A DNA stretch of 64,000 bases, from positions 315,001 to 379,000 of the forward strand of contig OY848931.1 in the NCBI GenBank assembly GCA_963693285.1, given 5' to 3'. The stretch's first letter is position 1; each line of letters starts with the position of its first letter. This DNA comes from Xestospongia muta. Taxonomy: Eukaryota; Porifera; Demospongiae; Haplosclerida; Petrosiidae. The notes beneath the pieces were generated by a model, which was not told the origin of the DNA, did not search any database, and saw only the letters and a list, made by a program, of their open reading frames with translations. Of the stretch, positions 1 through 20,095 are shown piece after piece. The position numbers were made by a program, and so were the translations under genes.

Positions 1-63
1 CTACAGCATTATGTCATCATAAGTAAGAAACATCTTTCTCAAGTATTTATATATTTTTTGGCA

Positions 64-1131
64 GACTGGGTAATTTGAAAGATGCTATTAAATGCTATTC
101 TCAAGCATTGAAACTGGACTCTTCATTTACAGAAGCATACATAGGAAGAGCTAATGTTTATACTGAGTACTTAACTATTGAAGGCAATCAGAAAGCAAAG
201 TAATATAGAATATGTTGAGTGTTCTCTGTGATTCTCTTTATTAGAATTGACTATACCAGTGTGCTACACCAGTATCCAGACTGTCTTCCAGCTCGTGTCA
301 ACTTGGCTTTACTCTTACAATGTGAGGGACGCTACATGTTGGCATGGAAACAGTTAACATGTATACTGGCTATTGAGAAAGGTATGGATGTGTGTATAAG
401 CAATACTAACCTTGTCTATCAGATTATCCACCTGCTCTGGAAGCACGGGCTATTATTAATTTACAAATGGGAAACACATTTGGTGCTCTATTGGACTTAT
501 CGAGGGCTCTCACCCTTCATCCTACAGCACAATACTTCACTGAAAGAGGAGCTATTCATCATTACACAGGAGATGTTATAAATGCCGTCCGAGACTATGA
601 GAAAGCTATTCAATTAGATCCAACTTTTATCTTAGCTCAATACAACCTTGGCAATATTCTATTACAACAAAGACTGTATAAACAAGGAATTGATAAATAT
701 AGCAAAGTCCTCGCTCTCGTCCCAGGAGAAGATAGCACTTTGATTAATAGAGCATTGTGTTATGTTGCATTAGGAGAAAGAGAATTAGCGTTACAAGATC
801 TGAATAAAGCTAGTAAGTATATTAACTATATGTATCCTTTTCAATAAATTGTCTGTATATAGTATTATCTAATCCATATGCTGCTCATGCTTACTTCAAT
901 CGTGCCAATATATTGAGAGCTCAAGAGAAATACAAAGAAGCTGAACATGATTATCGTCGAGGTTTGTATATTAAGACTACATTGCGTGCGACTAATGTTT
1001 GTTTTATAGCACTTGAGCTCCAACCCCTTGACTCTCTCACCCTCAGTTACCATGGTGATGTGCTAGGATTGTTAGGGGAGAGAGATGCTGCTCGTGAACA
1101 ATTCATCGCAGCTGCACAACTTGAGATATAA
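64..1131 (+). CDS. TTC6: TTC6-like tetratricopeptide-repeat protein, 3' part only
   Basis: Five exons of a TPR protein are visible, at about 64-198, 244-380, 422-810, 874-960 and 1010-1131, separated by introns of roughly 40-60 bp. The 5' end lies outside the window, because the first visible exon starts at a splice acceptor (cag at 61-63). The exons translate to successive 34-residue TPR helices with the usual W/L/G/Y/A/P spacing, for example GNLKDAIKCYSQALKLD and DVINAVRDYEKAIQLDP. The stretch EARAIINLQMGNTFGALLDL and the repeats after it resemble the C-terminal half of animal TTC6. TPR arrays are protein-binding scaffolds; no partner can be read from the sequence. The stop is at 1129-1131, about 100 bp from the stop of the convergent methyltransferase gene. 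TPR identity is firm; the TTC6 assignment rests on remembered family resemblance. Confidence 0.75.
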
Positions 1132-1236
1132 ACTATAACATCATTGACATATAAATACTAATAAATAAAAAAATGTCTCATGAATTTAATCAAGTGATCT
1201 TCACTAGTTGAAGGTTGAAGTTGATTAATACCTCCT

Positions 1237-3172
1237 TCACATTGTAGATGTGTCCTTTGTCATAATTGACTCATACGAAGGGGGTGGAGTCAAAGGAAGA
1301 AGGGAAGTGGGAGATAGAAGGATGGGAGATGTCCCAAGTGTGTTCAGTAAGTCTGGTCTGATGTTTATCTCAACAGCTGCTGTAGTATCATTACCATATC
1401 CACGCCCTATGTTAATGGATGCCACTCGTTCACAAGTCTGAGGGGTGTGGTCTATCATCAGACCCTCCCCTTCTAAGAGATGTTCTCCAGTAATTGTTAA
1501 TGCTACGACAACATTATTGGAAGCCATTACTTCACAATCTTTGTTCTCTTTAAGGGTATCTACACAAGGAGAATGACGCGTTCGACATTCAATACTAATA
1601 TCCCACTTCCTAGACTGTGGGGATGATGCTCCTTGCCCCTGATAATCAGTGTTGTTAATTAATTTGGAATCTTCCATAGTGTCATAAAACTTACTACTGT
1701 GATCATCATTATAATGTCTTTTATACATTGAGTGTGACTGAGTTCGTTTTGAATAGAAGGTTCTTGGAGTGATACTGGTCTGTGTATTAGTATGCTGGAC
1801 TACTCCCTGGCATGACGGCTTCTTTTGGATATGAGTTCTTTTGACTCTCTTCCTATCTCGAGTATCAACCCGTGCCTTCTTGTTCACCAAAGGCTTAGCC
1901 TCAGTATCTTAGGGTACCAGATATAGACATAGTATATAAAGTCTCGATCCTATACTCACCAGATCCTGATTCTAGATCCACCATTCTTTTTCTTCTTAAT
2001 CTTTTCTCTGTTTCTCTCAAAGAATATTTGGAACTTTCTTTTTTAGAAGAATCTGCTGACTCAGTTGAATCTTCAGCATTGTTTTCTTGAATAGCAAATG
2101 AACCTGTACCTCTTCTAATTAAGTGGGTGTGGTCAACAATATATTGTATTTAACTACAAATTTAACCTTTCACATGTAACACATTCACAATACATGTTTT
2201 TATCACCAAAAAAGTTGTCACCATAGTAACATGTGACCTCGTCGCCAGGGACCATATCACGAAGAATAAGTACGCAGGCTGTATTTCTACCAGTAGGAAT
2301 GAACTAGGGAAATGATATTAAAAGGAATAAGAGAAAAGAACTCACTTACTTTACACGTTGGCCTACAATCTAAAAATAAAACATAATAGATTTGACATCA
2401 AAGTGATGCTGTTATAACTGACCGTGATTAATGTAAGCTGCTGGTCCTAACCAAAGTTGTGAACAACCTTTACGTGTTGAGAACATCACAGAAAAATCAT
2501 TTTGTCCTGGTACTAGAAACTGTGTCTCTTCTTCCTTAGTCATTTCAGCAATACATCCACACAACTTTGTAATACGCTCACCAGCAGACCTAAGAAAAGG
2601 AGACAATCTGACAACTCTCACTCTCATTGACTTACCAATTTTGTTTGACAACTACTTTAGCCCCACAAGTTTCGTCAGAGTATCGATTACAGGGTACTAT
2701 TTCAAAGCCAGCATCATTATCATACATATGAAGATATCGCATAAACTATTAACAAAACAATTATATTGACAACATATTATTGAAATATTCTAAAACTTTA
2801 CATGTTCCTGCAAAGCTTCAAGTTGTCTTTTACTTTTTCTCATCAAATATGCACGTCCCCAATGGCTATTGAGAACAAGCGCTTGATAGGCGGTCTCCTC
2901 ATTGCCAGACAGACTGTATTGAGCTAATATAGGTCGTAATTTGTGATAGCGACCTTTAAAATAGAACAACTTAATAAGATGGAATTTTAAATCAGGAAAT
3001 GTCGTATCATGACTAATTTAGGAGTTAATGCACAGCTTTCATTGTTACCTTTAACATGACGATGTCTTGGGCTCATTTTGTGAGTTGTAAATCCAATCAC
3101 AGGATCTACACATATACTGTTTGAAATATCATCATATTCTGCTAACTCCCTTGCTTTGATTTCATTGGCCAT
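1237..3172 (-). CDS. KMT5B: Histone H4K20 methyltransferase, Suv4-20/KMT5B-C family
   Basis: The exons read, from the N terminus: [19 protein letters not shown] then [13 protein letters not shown] (3049-3172); the helical segment [13 protein letters not shown] (about 2820-2955); [17 protein letters not shown] (about 2637-2745); [11 protein letters not shown] and [20 protein letters not shown] with AAYINH (about 2424-2590); a micro-exon encoding DCRPTCK (about 2352-2372); and [15 protein letters not shown] followed by CECVTCER (about 2140-2300). Together these give the Suv4-20 N-terminal helical domain, the SET domain with its YYGD end, and the post-SET cysteines, which add di- or trimethyl marks to histone H4 lysine 20. 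The last exon (1237-1900) encodes a low-complexity basic and serine-rich tail without a domain I recognise. The start at 3172 was chosen as the ATG just after an acceptor; a non-coding 5' exon probably lies near 3247-3290. The gene is divergent from Caprin. Confidence 0.9.
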
Positions 3173-3568
3173 ACTTAGGAATCTAGTGGAGAAAAGGTGG
3201 AGCTGAATCACGTGATTGGATTCTACTACACAACAATTTTTTTACCTGTATTTCGAGTAATCAACTCGCTGAAAATAGGGGAAGATCTCTTCCCATTGAC
3301 AATAGCATAAAAACTCCTATAATGATTACTGCTAATTGATTTAGTTCAAATATTGAAACCAAGTAAATGACATCACGTGATTATCATGTGACTTTAAGTC
3401 CAATCCCACATGGTTTAGAATTCGAAGCCAACAGGAATAGCGAGAAAGTTAAACTGTAGTATTGTGTACATCGGTAAGTTAGTCTGTTACTTCCCTCTTT
3501 AACGTTGTTCTATAACATATCAATCTTAACATTATCTTCATGTTAATTTTTAACTGAATTTATTAGAA
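3173..3568. promoter_or_regulatory. Shared upstream region of KMT5 (-) and Caprin (+)
   Basis: There are 396 bp between the two start codons. The region holds a likely 5' untranslated exon of the methyltransferase near 3247-3290. Near 3370-3392 it has two overlapping E-box-like words (atcacgtgat followed by atcatgtgac), a word seen repeatedly elsewhere in this window. The arrangement suggests a bidirectional promoter. No TATA box is convincing. Confidence 0.4.
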
Positions 3569-5581
3569 ATGCCATCAAAAAAGGGAGAAAAACTTCGTAT
3601 AGCTGGAGGCTCTGAGAAAGAGAACAAAGGTCAACGACCTAATTCTCCTCTGATGCCTGAAGGGAAAGATCCACTCGAGTCAATCATCAACATTGTAGAG
3701 AAAAGAGCAAGAAATTTGGAGAAGAGAAAGGTGGAGTGATCAGACCTCCAAACTTACTTAATATATTTGTTTTCTAGGGTCGTCTTGCTGCACTTCAAAG
3801 TGAACAGAACGAGGGCAAATCTCTTGATAAAGATCAGGTATAGCTTCCATATCTTATTTTATTTATCAATTGTATTTCTTTAGTGTGATGCAGTATCTAA
3901 GTTACCAGAGGTGTCAATAAGAGTGGACACTCTTCATGATTTGATTGGTGGATTTCAACAATTTCGAGAGGAATATCAAAAGGAGATGAAGAGGCGACAA
4001 AAAACAGAAGAAAAACAACGCAAAGATTATGAGAGAGATATTCACCGTAACATGATGCGATACTCATTGAGAATTCAGCAGTTATTAAATTATTTTGATG
4101 ATGATGCCAAAGAAGCATTTCGTACAGGTACTGATGGAGCAATTCTCCTCTCAGAAGCAGAACTAACTCAACTGGACGAGCTCTATTGTCTACTAAACCC
4201 CACAAGACCTGGAAATGAACAGTAAACAACACACACATAATGTTTGTTATACATATATCCTTAATACGGTAGATTTGACCGTCACTTAACACAAGGGAGT
4301 AATCATCTTATACTCTTGTTTGAGAGGAGTTCTAAGGAAGTGGTCCATACAACTTGTATCCTCGTCTTTTATCTTTACCAGTAATTTTCTGATGCTATAT
4401 TCCTTAATATAATACTATTAGATCAATCACTTCATGACTTACTAGAGAGGATAGATTCTTGTGGTTATTTTGATGAAGTACGGAAAGTTTATCATGAAGA
4501 ACAACAGGAAGAGGAAGAAGAGGTTGGATTATTATATTTTGTGTTTTCATTGGACAAATTCTGATTTAGGAGTCTGATAATACTGATAAAGAACAAGAGG
4601 AGTATCAAGTTTCCAATGTGGTTCCGGATCTCACACCTAATGAGGTAATAAGTAGTGATATATGGTTTGCTATCACCTGTCTGTATAGCAGTTTATTGGG
4701 GTGGAGTCACCACCTGAAACCACGCCTTCTAATCAATTACCTCCTACTCTCTCTCCTCCTATCAAATTTGGCGAGTCTCCTTATCATGAACCAGTTGCTA
4801 TAGATACAAAGGTTGCTCCCATTACTGAGGGATACCATGTATCAGTCCCATCACCTGATTTTGTTGGTCTCCAAGCCAGTGCTTTCTCTCCAATTGGAGA
4901 TCTGACCTTCATGAGAGATTCACCAAGTAAATGATTTCTTACCACAACAACTGTTATCATCTTGTTTCAGTTCATCCTCAATCAGTTATGTCAGAAACTC
5001 AACCACAATATTCTGCATCTTTATCTACATTACCAAATTCAGGAGGACATCCCATGGAATCGGAGCCTCCTCATTCTTTTCCTACGTCTTTTCCACCTGA
5101 AGAAACTCCAGCTTTTGATTCTCAAACCACACCCCTTACCGATGAAAACTTTGTACCAGAAACAGGCCAGCAAATGGCAGATGACAAAGTAGGAGGCGGG
5201 GCTAGTAAACAAATGGAGCCAACAAGTCACCAGTCTCGGAACAGTAAAGTCAGTTATAGATCCCACCCACTAAATTAATTATTCCTTTATAGGGTAACAG
5301 AGGTAGGTGGGGAGGTTCCACTAGTCGACCATATAACCAACATAATGGAGGATACAATGGAGGCAATGGGTACCATCCACGTGGTGGATATGGAGGACAG
5401 CCCAAATATGGTAGCAATTATCAAAAGAGTGGAAATAACAGAGGTATATCTATAATTTTAAAGCCCAATAATTACTTGTCCTAAAGGTCGTCCCAATTAC
5501 TCTTACAATCGTTCATCAAGAGGAGGAGGAGGTGGGGCTTATAATTCAAAGTCTACTCGACCCCCACCTACAGTACAATAA
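3569..5581 (+). CDS. CAPRIN1: Caprin, RNA-binding stress-granule protein
   Basis: The protein starts MPSKKGEKLRIAGG and contains the Caprin HR1 signature: VEKRARNLEKRK joined to GRLAALQSEQNEGKSLDKDQ and then CDAVSKLPEVS. A long helical segment follows (about 3897-4222), then LHDLLERIDSCGYFDEVRK (about 4424-4490). The middle is proline- and serine-rich, and the C-terminus is RGG- and YNGG-rich (about 5293-5578), ending in RPPPTVQ. Caprins bind mRNA through the RGG tail, dimerise through HR1, and act with G3BP and FMRP in translation control and stress granules. There are about eight exons with short introns. The joint between the HR1 exon (ending near 4222) and the exon at 4424 is not resolved in frame by eye, so a small exon may be missing. 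The stop is at 5579-5581, 98 bp from the stop of the convergent bL28m gene. Confidence 0.85.
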
Positions 5582-5679
5582 TTAGGTGTGGGTGTGGTCT
5601 TACTGTAACAATTATTTCAATAATTACTCATTTTGTTTAATGGACATGTACTACACTATATTATATAATAATTATTTAA

Positions 5680-6122
5680 TCAATAAGGTTCATTTCTAGG
5701 TGGGCGAGGGTATCTTTTAATTAGGGGAGGAGGATCTAATCCTTTATCTGATGCAGCTTTGTGCATTTTTTCCTTCAAATAGAGTCCTAATTTTGACTGA
5801 AGTTTCTCAGATGGAGTGTGATAAATATAACTGTCAAATCCACCAGCTTTATCTATGCATTTCATTGCATTGGTGGTCACTCTTATCTGTAATTTTATTC
5901 CTAGTATCTGACTGGCATATGTTTTACGCTGGACGTTTGGAAACCATCTTCTTTTCGTCCTACAGTTATACATGTTACAAGTAACGAAACATCGAGAGCT
6001 TGTAGTTACTTTTTATTAGAGAAGGTAACTCGAACACCGTTCATTATTCCTTTACCAGCATACAACCCATAATCAGCTCCTTTAGGAACTTGTTTCAAGA
6101 GAGCTCTTCCCACTAAGACCAT
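5680..6122 (-). CDS. MRPL28: Mitochondrial large-subunit ribosomal protein bL28m
   Basis: There are two exons, 6010-6122 and 5680-5959, joined by a 50 bp intron. The N-terminal exon reads MVLVGRALLKQVPKG then DYGLYAGKG, followed by a short basic segment. The second gives TKRRWFPNVQRK then LQIRVTTNAMKCIDKAGG, matching the L28 core in which a KRRF-x-PN motif is followed by a beta strand with V-T-x-x-A/G-x-x-x-I-D. L28 proteins are structural components of the large ribosomal subunit. The resemblance to the yeast mitochondrial form (MRPL24) and the basic C-terminal extension indicate the organellar version. The protein is about 130 residues, within the range of small eukaryotic L28 proteins. It is convergent with Caprin. 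Confidence 0.85.
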
Positions 6123-6440
6123 ACCTTACCACGAGTGCTCCTAGCTGGAGAAACAACACTTAATTCACACTGGGCGTGGTCTCCCATTAATTATTATATG
6201 ACATTTGTAATGAATAATAAATAGCAATAAACATAATACAAATTAGACTGGACTCTACTCTGTTAGGATTATTGAGACCTGTGATGGACTCTTCTTTCAA
6301 GGAATGCAATGTTTGTATACATGTACATGTCCTGACTCTCCTTTCATTGTAACAATAATGTGTAACAATATTCACCTTGTTAAACTCTCACCTGAATCAT
6401 ATTCCAGTAGAACCATTAAATGTCTCTATGAAGTCACTCA

Positions 6441-6629
6441 ATGTTTGAAATATTCTGTAAAGTAAAAGTCTTAGGTGAATACACTACAACAGTTGCCATG
6501 AAAGAAGATATAAAGAGAGATATGGATCATCTATATACATTATTAGATCAATGTACAGATGAAGATATCCTGCAACAAATAAGAAAGAATATAAGAGCAG
6601 TATTAAATCTTGAAGTACGGCTGGTTTGA
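6441..6629 (+). CDS. Possible small or partial coding exon, unidentified
   Basis: The open frame encodes MFEIFCKVKVLGEYTT and then a helical acidic/basic stretch (KEDIKRDMDHLYTLLDQ, DILQQIRKNIRAVLNLE) before a stop. The helical part looks coding-like, and a good acceptor (cttag) lies just before the GEYTT codons, so this may be the last exon of a small gene. A candidate exon upstream (about 6404-6452, RTIKCLYEVTQCLKYS) does not join in the same phase. No family is recognised. It may be spurious. Confidence 0.3.
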   Translation: MFEIFCKVKVLGEYTTTVAMKEDIKRDMDHLYTLLDQCTDEDILQQIRKNIRAVLNLEVRLV

Positions 6630-6640
6630 AGTTAGGGTGA

Positions 6641-6790
6641 AGTTCCAGCCAGGATTACCTCGTCTTCGGACGATGGTTACCAAGCCAGGTGGCGGTCCTA
6701 GCTAACAATAGCAGGGAATCCTGGAGCCTAAGTGGAAGCCTGCATGGATGTGAGTCACGAAAGATCATTTGGGCAACACAACTTTTTTTT
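6641..6790 (+). ncRNA. Candidate structured RNA ending in an oligo-T tract
   Basis: This GC-richer island in AT-rich surroundings has a hairpin with a UUCG tetraloop (stem 6660-6664 / 6669-6673). The hairpin is enclosed by an exact 8 bp long-range stem (6649-6656 with 6717-6724). A competing 5 bp stem pairs 6711-6715 with 6739-6743. A run of eight T (6783-6790) follows, resembling an RNA polymerase III terminator. An A-box-like word (agcctaagtgg, 6725-6735) is only an approximate match. I recognise no known RNA family. It could be a Pol III transcript, a SINE-like copy, or a structured UTR of the small frame just upstream. Confidence 0.3.
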
Positions 6791-8144
6791 ATAAATTTAT
6801 TCAATAAAAACACATAACACTACAATTGTAATAAATCCATCATATATACATTACCTATAAAATACATGGTACAAAATGAGTGGAATATTTATTATTGTAT
6901 TTATAATATGAACCATTTCATTTACATCATGAAAACAATGAATGTATTCAATAGATTTTTGCTCTATAACTATTGTCTCATTGTTTTATAGTAGTAGTCA
7001 GCATACAACAAACCACTTCTGAGTCTGCGTGGACATTTTGCTGACCACTGTCAACAATTATATATAGCCAACAAAAGGTTAAGTAAATTGGTTATAAATA
7101 TTTTGCAACTTTTTCCAACTCAATGGATAACTAACTTCATAAAAACTTCAAATAATGATTGTTGACAAGTATGGTGAAGGACTGCCTGTAGGCTGGATGA
7201 TTTCAAATTGAGAAGACACTTCATTAATAATGTCTTTAAAAGCAATGAAGAATAGATGTGGCAATATTGTACTTCAATAGTTTATGCCTGATGATGCAGA
7301 GCATAATTTAAAAGATTAGCAAGGTATGTTTGAAGGCAGGGATACTCATAAAGTAATCTGTGTGTGGTGAGTCCATAGAACATGGAGAAAACTACAAAGG
7401 AGCATGTATCACTAAAGGATATCAAATAACAATCTACCATTTACTCTGTACTTTATTTATGGATTGTGATATGTTTTTAGAGGCTTTTCATAGTTTTAAA
7501 ATAGTATACTTACATCATAAACAGAATAAACATGTCTTTACATTGTCTTTTTGTTGCCTTGATTAAGATATAGAGAAATACAGTTTTTTAAAATTGAGGA
7601 ATGTGGAAATGGGCAAAAACAGCCATAGGATTTGTGAAATTATGAAATGCCATCAATCAGCTAAGAAATTATATTCAAGCTCAATTATACCTTTAAATAA
7701 CAACAAATGGAAAGTAAAATTTCTGAATATACCCGACACACATTATGTAATGGAAAAGTTACTGCAAAGCTTTCATTATAAATTATGTGTCATGACTATA
7801 CAGCAAGTACGTCCACATCAGTGTTTATAGTGTTGTTTCCTGTGACTAGCTGGTTTGCTGTACCACATCTCAAACCTTACAAATTTACGACATATTTTAT
7901 AATACTTTCGTATACTCCTGTAATTTAGTAAGACTTGCTAATTTAGTGTTGTTTTGAGAAAATTAATTTTAATGTAACAATACAAAACAATAACAAACAA
8001 ACAAGCCAAAACCACTTTTTTGGGTCTCTGGTACATAAACTTAGAATATGAGTGAAATGTGGGTAGGATGACTCATGATGTAAAAGAGGGAGAGAGAGGG
8101 GGGAGGGAAAAAGAGAGAGAGAGAACTAGAGAGGATTGAGGAGA
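6791..8144. other. AT-rich gene-poor stretch, probably including the 3' UTR of LRP5/6
   Basis: There is no convincing coding exon on either strand. Two open frames on the plus strand (7360-7566 and 7594-7830) have no domain, no splice context and AT-driven composition. The part nearest 8144 is likely the 3' UTR of the minus-strand receptor gene and carries a GA-rich run at about 8085-8135. Confidence 0.5.
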
Positions 8145-16978
<8,834 letters not shown>

Positions 16979-17233
16979 GTCACGTACAAAAAGAGACTCA
17001 ACTCGCGAGAGAAGAGAGAAGAAATCGTTTTTAGAGATCTCCTCTTAGTTCTTGTCGATCTTTGTTGCAGATCAGAGTCTTTCGAATAGAGAGAAATGCA
17101 AAGACACACTCGTGGAAGAAGAACAGAGTGATTTCATTAGTTGCAATGGACACACGATATTAAAGTTGTATTAAATACCATGTACCGTATATCTCCTATT
17201 TAATAATGAAAATGCTTACGTGTTACCACAATA
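16979..17233. promoter_or_regulatory. Shared upstream region of LRP5/6 (-) and RIC8 (+)
   Basis: There are 255 bp between the two start codons, with no coding signal. The head-to-head arrangement implies a bidirectional promoter or two abutting ones. No clear core element is visible. Confidence 0.4.
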
Positions 17234-20014
17234 ATGGATAAATTATGGACTAATCTATTATCTTCACAAACTGAGGAGAAAGTCTTCAAAAATCTATCTG
17301 ATTTTATAAATGAGGTTATTTGTTTATCAGTTAAATTTCAGTAATTATTTTAATAATTACGTTTTTAGAATCAATCAAATTTCCAAATTGAAGGATCGTC
17401 GGAAGTTAAAAATGTACGTAAAAATTATATTATAATATTACATTATATATTTCTTTATCAAATAGCATATCTGTACATTTTTATTTGAACACATTGCACC
17501 CACAACTCCAGATGATACAAAATGGTCTCTTAAAACACAAACTATAGCACTGACTGCATTACGTCTCATGGCTAGAAGTAAAACAGATGGTACCACTAAT
17601 GTCCTATGTAGTGATAATGGTTTGAACATTTTGTGTGCATTGGCTGATGTGGGTGCAGAAAACAGACAGAGCAAATTCAGAGACGAAGTCACAGAGGATG
17701 ACATCATTAAAGGTTCTATATATAGATATGTTATGAAACCATGAAGTCAGATTGTATGTATTCATTGTAATGCTTCCTCTTTTCCTCTCTGTCTATCCTA
17801 ACCACACACACACACAGTTATAGTTGAGGCTGTGAAGTGTTTGTGCAATATTTTCTTAAACAATAAACATTTAATCTCAAAGAGTTCAGAGCTGGGTATA
17901 ATAAGAGGTCTGTCAGAGAGGTTGTCCCTTCATTATGAGAACTTGTTGCCCTATGAAGTAGTCTACTTTGACCTACGATTGCTCTTCTTGATTACGGCAT
18001 GTGACTCAAATGAGAGGTGAATTTCAATCATAACAAAATTAATTAAGAGGTTAAGGAGTAAACCCCTTATTAATTAATTGGTTTACTTGTTCGTCTATAA
18101 TGGTATGATGTTTTTACAAAAACTAGAATTGTTTTTACTGTGTGAGTAAATAATAGGTATTCATTAATTAATTAATTTAATTACAAATATTTGTACGTGT
18201 GTCCATATTTCTAGTATGCATCTATACATACAATCAATCCATTCATCCATTAATCTATTTGTTGATCCATTCTATCTAGAACTATATTTCGTGAGAAATG
18301 TAACGGTCTCTTAACAATGACAAATGTAATAGACAAAACATTGTTCACCACACCTCCTGAAGCCACACCCACTTCATTGAGTTCTAATCCATCTATTGAT
18401 CGTGCTAATGGATTTCCCCTGCGAGCAAGTATAGTCACATTGCCACACCCACTAACAGAGATGGATATCAATGTACTGTGTGAAACATTAAAGACAATAT
18501 ATAACCAGACAGTTCATTGGAATGATCGTGATCAGATACCAGATGTATGTTAGTTAAATTTAACCCTTAATAAGACATTGTGGTTAACATATTGTGGTAG
18601 CCCATAGCCACATACTCAATTGTTTTGTTTTTGCAGCTGGAGACATGTCTTTATTATGTATATATACATATAATCTTGTTTTCTTAGGACACTCTACAAA
18701 TAATGACCAGACTTGGTTACCTCATTCGATTACTTCTGGTATCTGTTCCAGCACAACTCAATCCACAAACACTTTTATTAATAAGGTAACGTAAGAGATC
18801 ATGAATATTGTTATAACTCTGACCACTCCTACTTTTTATAGCCATGTAATAGAAGTGTTAGTTAACTTTCCCAAATCTTCTGTTGTCTCTCTTCTTCTCC
18901 CTGCTGACATTGAAGTTAATCCATATCTTTGTAAATTGTATCCTAAGCTTTATCCTTGTAAAGCTGAGAAGACGCAAATTGTTGAAGGGGGTGTGGCTAG
19001 TGGAGTAGGTGTGGTTTATACGTTGACTATTGATAGACTATTTGAAGGTCACAATATGGCAGCGATATTAGCACTTGTTAATGTTTTACATATTAGACTG
19101 GTAAACTGACATTGATCATGTGACAGTCATGTGACATTCACCCATAGACTGGAGAGAAAAGTGGTCATACAGTAGCTACTTTAATGACAGCATTACGGCA
19201 AATTTGTTGTGGTCACAGAATTGTACGTCGATTCCTAAGAGCTGAAGTAAGTTTAATAAAAGACATGAATTAAGAAAAATCCCATTTTTAAAGATATTGC
19301 CTCCATTGGGTGCTGTTACCAAGAGACCAGATGAAGGAGAAAGTCTTAAGAACAAGTCAGTTTTATATCTTACGTATTCTGATCACATGACTGTCACATA
19401 ACTATAGAATAGTTCGTCTTATGACAGCTGCTAGCATATATGGTGCTGAAGAAGTAACAAGCGAATTCTTATTTGTACTTTGCAAAGAAAATAGTAAGTT
19501 AATGTAGAGGAATCTGTGACTCCACCCACTTATTAGCTTCACGTTTTGTTAAATATGTTGGATATGGTCGAGCTGCTGGTCTATTGATGGCCCATGGATT
19601 ATTGGGGGGTGGTCCCTCTCCAGGAGAGTCTCAATATTCAAGTGATGAAGACACATCAGATACTGAAGAATACCAACAATCAAAACCTAAGTAAATAAAG
19701 TTTGTTGCTGCTACACAAACAACCTTGTCTCTAGAATTGATCTTATCACTGGAGGACCAGTAACAGAAGAAGATTCTACTCCATTAGACAATATGACAGA
19801 TGATGAGAAGGAAGAAGAGGCGAGAAAATTAGCTGATCTCATAAAAAGATTGAATGAGTGAGGAGACAAGGTTGTATTAACTTGATCACACACTTTATGT
19901 AGGAAAGGGATAATCCAAATGATGCCGTTAGGTAGCGAGAACCAACCAATAGAATTTCCTCCTGATGTTGATAATGATAAAGGAGATGATGACCATAATG
20001 TAGATGTTGACTGA
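17234..20014 (+). CDS. RIC8: RIC8 (synembryn), G-alpha chaperone and exchange factor
   Basis: About twelve short exons encode a helical-repeat protein. Diagnostic blocks are: [14 protein letters not shown] and [18 protein letters not shown] (17820-18016); [12 protein letters not shown] (18940-18975); [20 protein letters not shown] (about 19186-19246); [20 protein letters not shown]; then [20 protein letters not shown] with FVLCKEN, and [17 protein letters not shown], followed by an acidic [12 protein letters not shown] and a C-terminal helix [22 protein letters not shown]8 proteins fold nascent G-alpha subunits and act as guanine-nucleotide exchange factors in the cytosol. The acidic DTEEY segment is the region phosphorylated by CK2 in vertebrate RIC8A. 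The start at 17234 is the first ATG after the promoter and gives [16 protein letters not shown]. The stop is at 20012-20014, 81 bp from the convergent death-domain gene. Confidence 0.92.
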
Positions 20015-20095
20015 TCTTATAAAATATTACTATAAAACTACAAATTTTATTAAAATAAATCTACCATTTTGTTAAAATAAATCTACCATTTTGTT

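Noticed and set aside
7360..7830. Two plus-strand open frames in the gap before LRP5/6
   Set aside because: AT-driven composition, no domain, no splice signals. They most likely lie in UTR or intergenic DNA.
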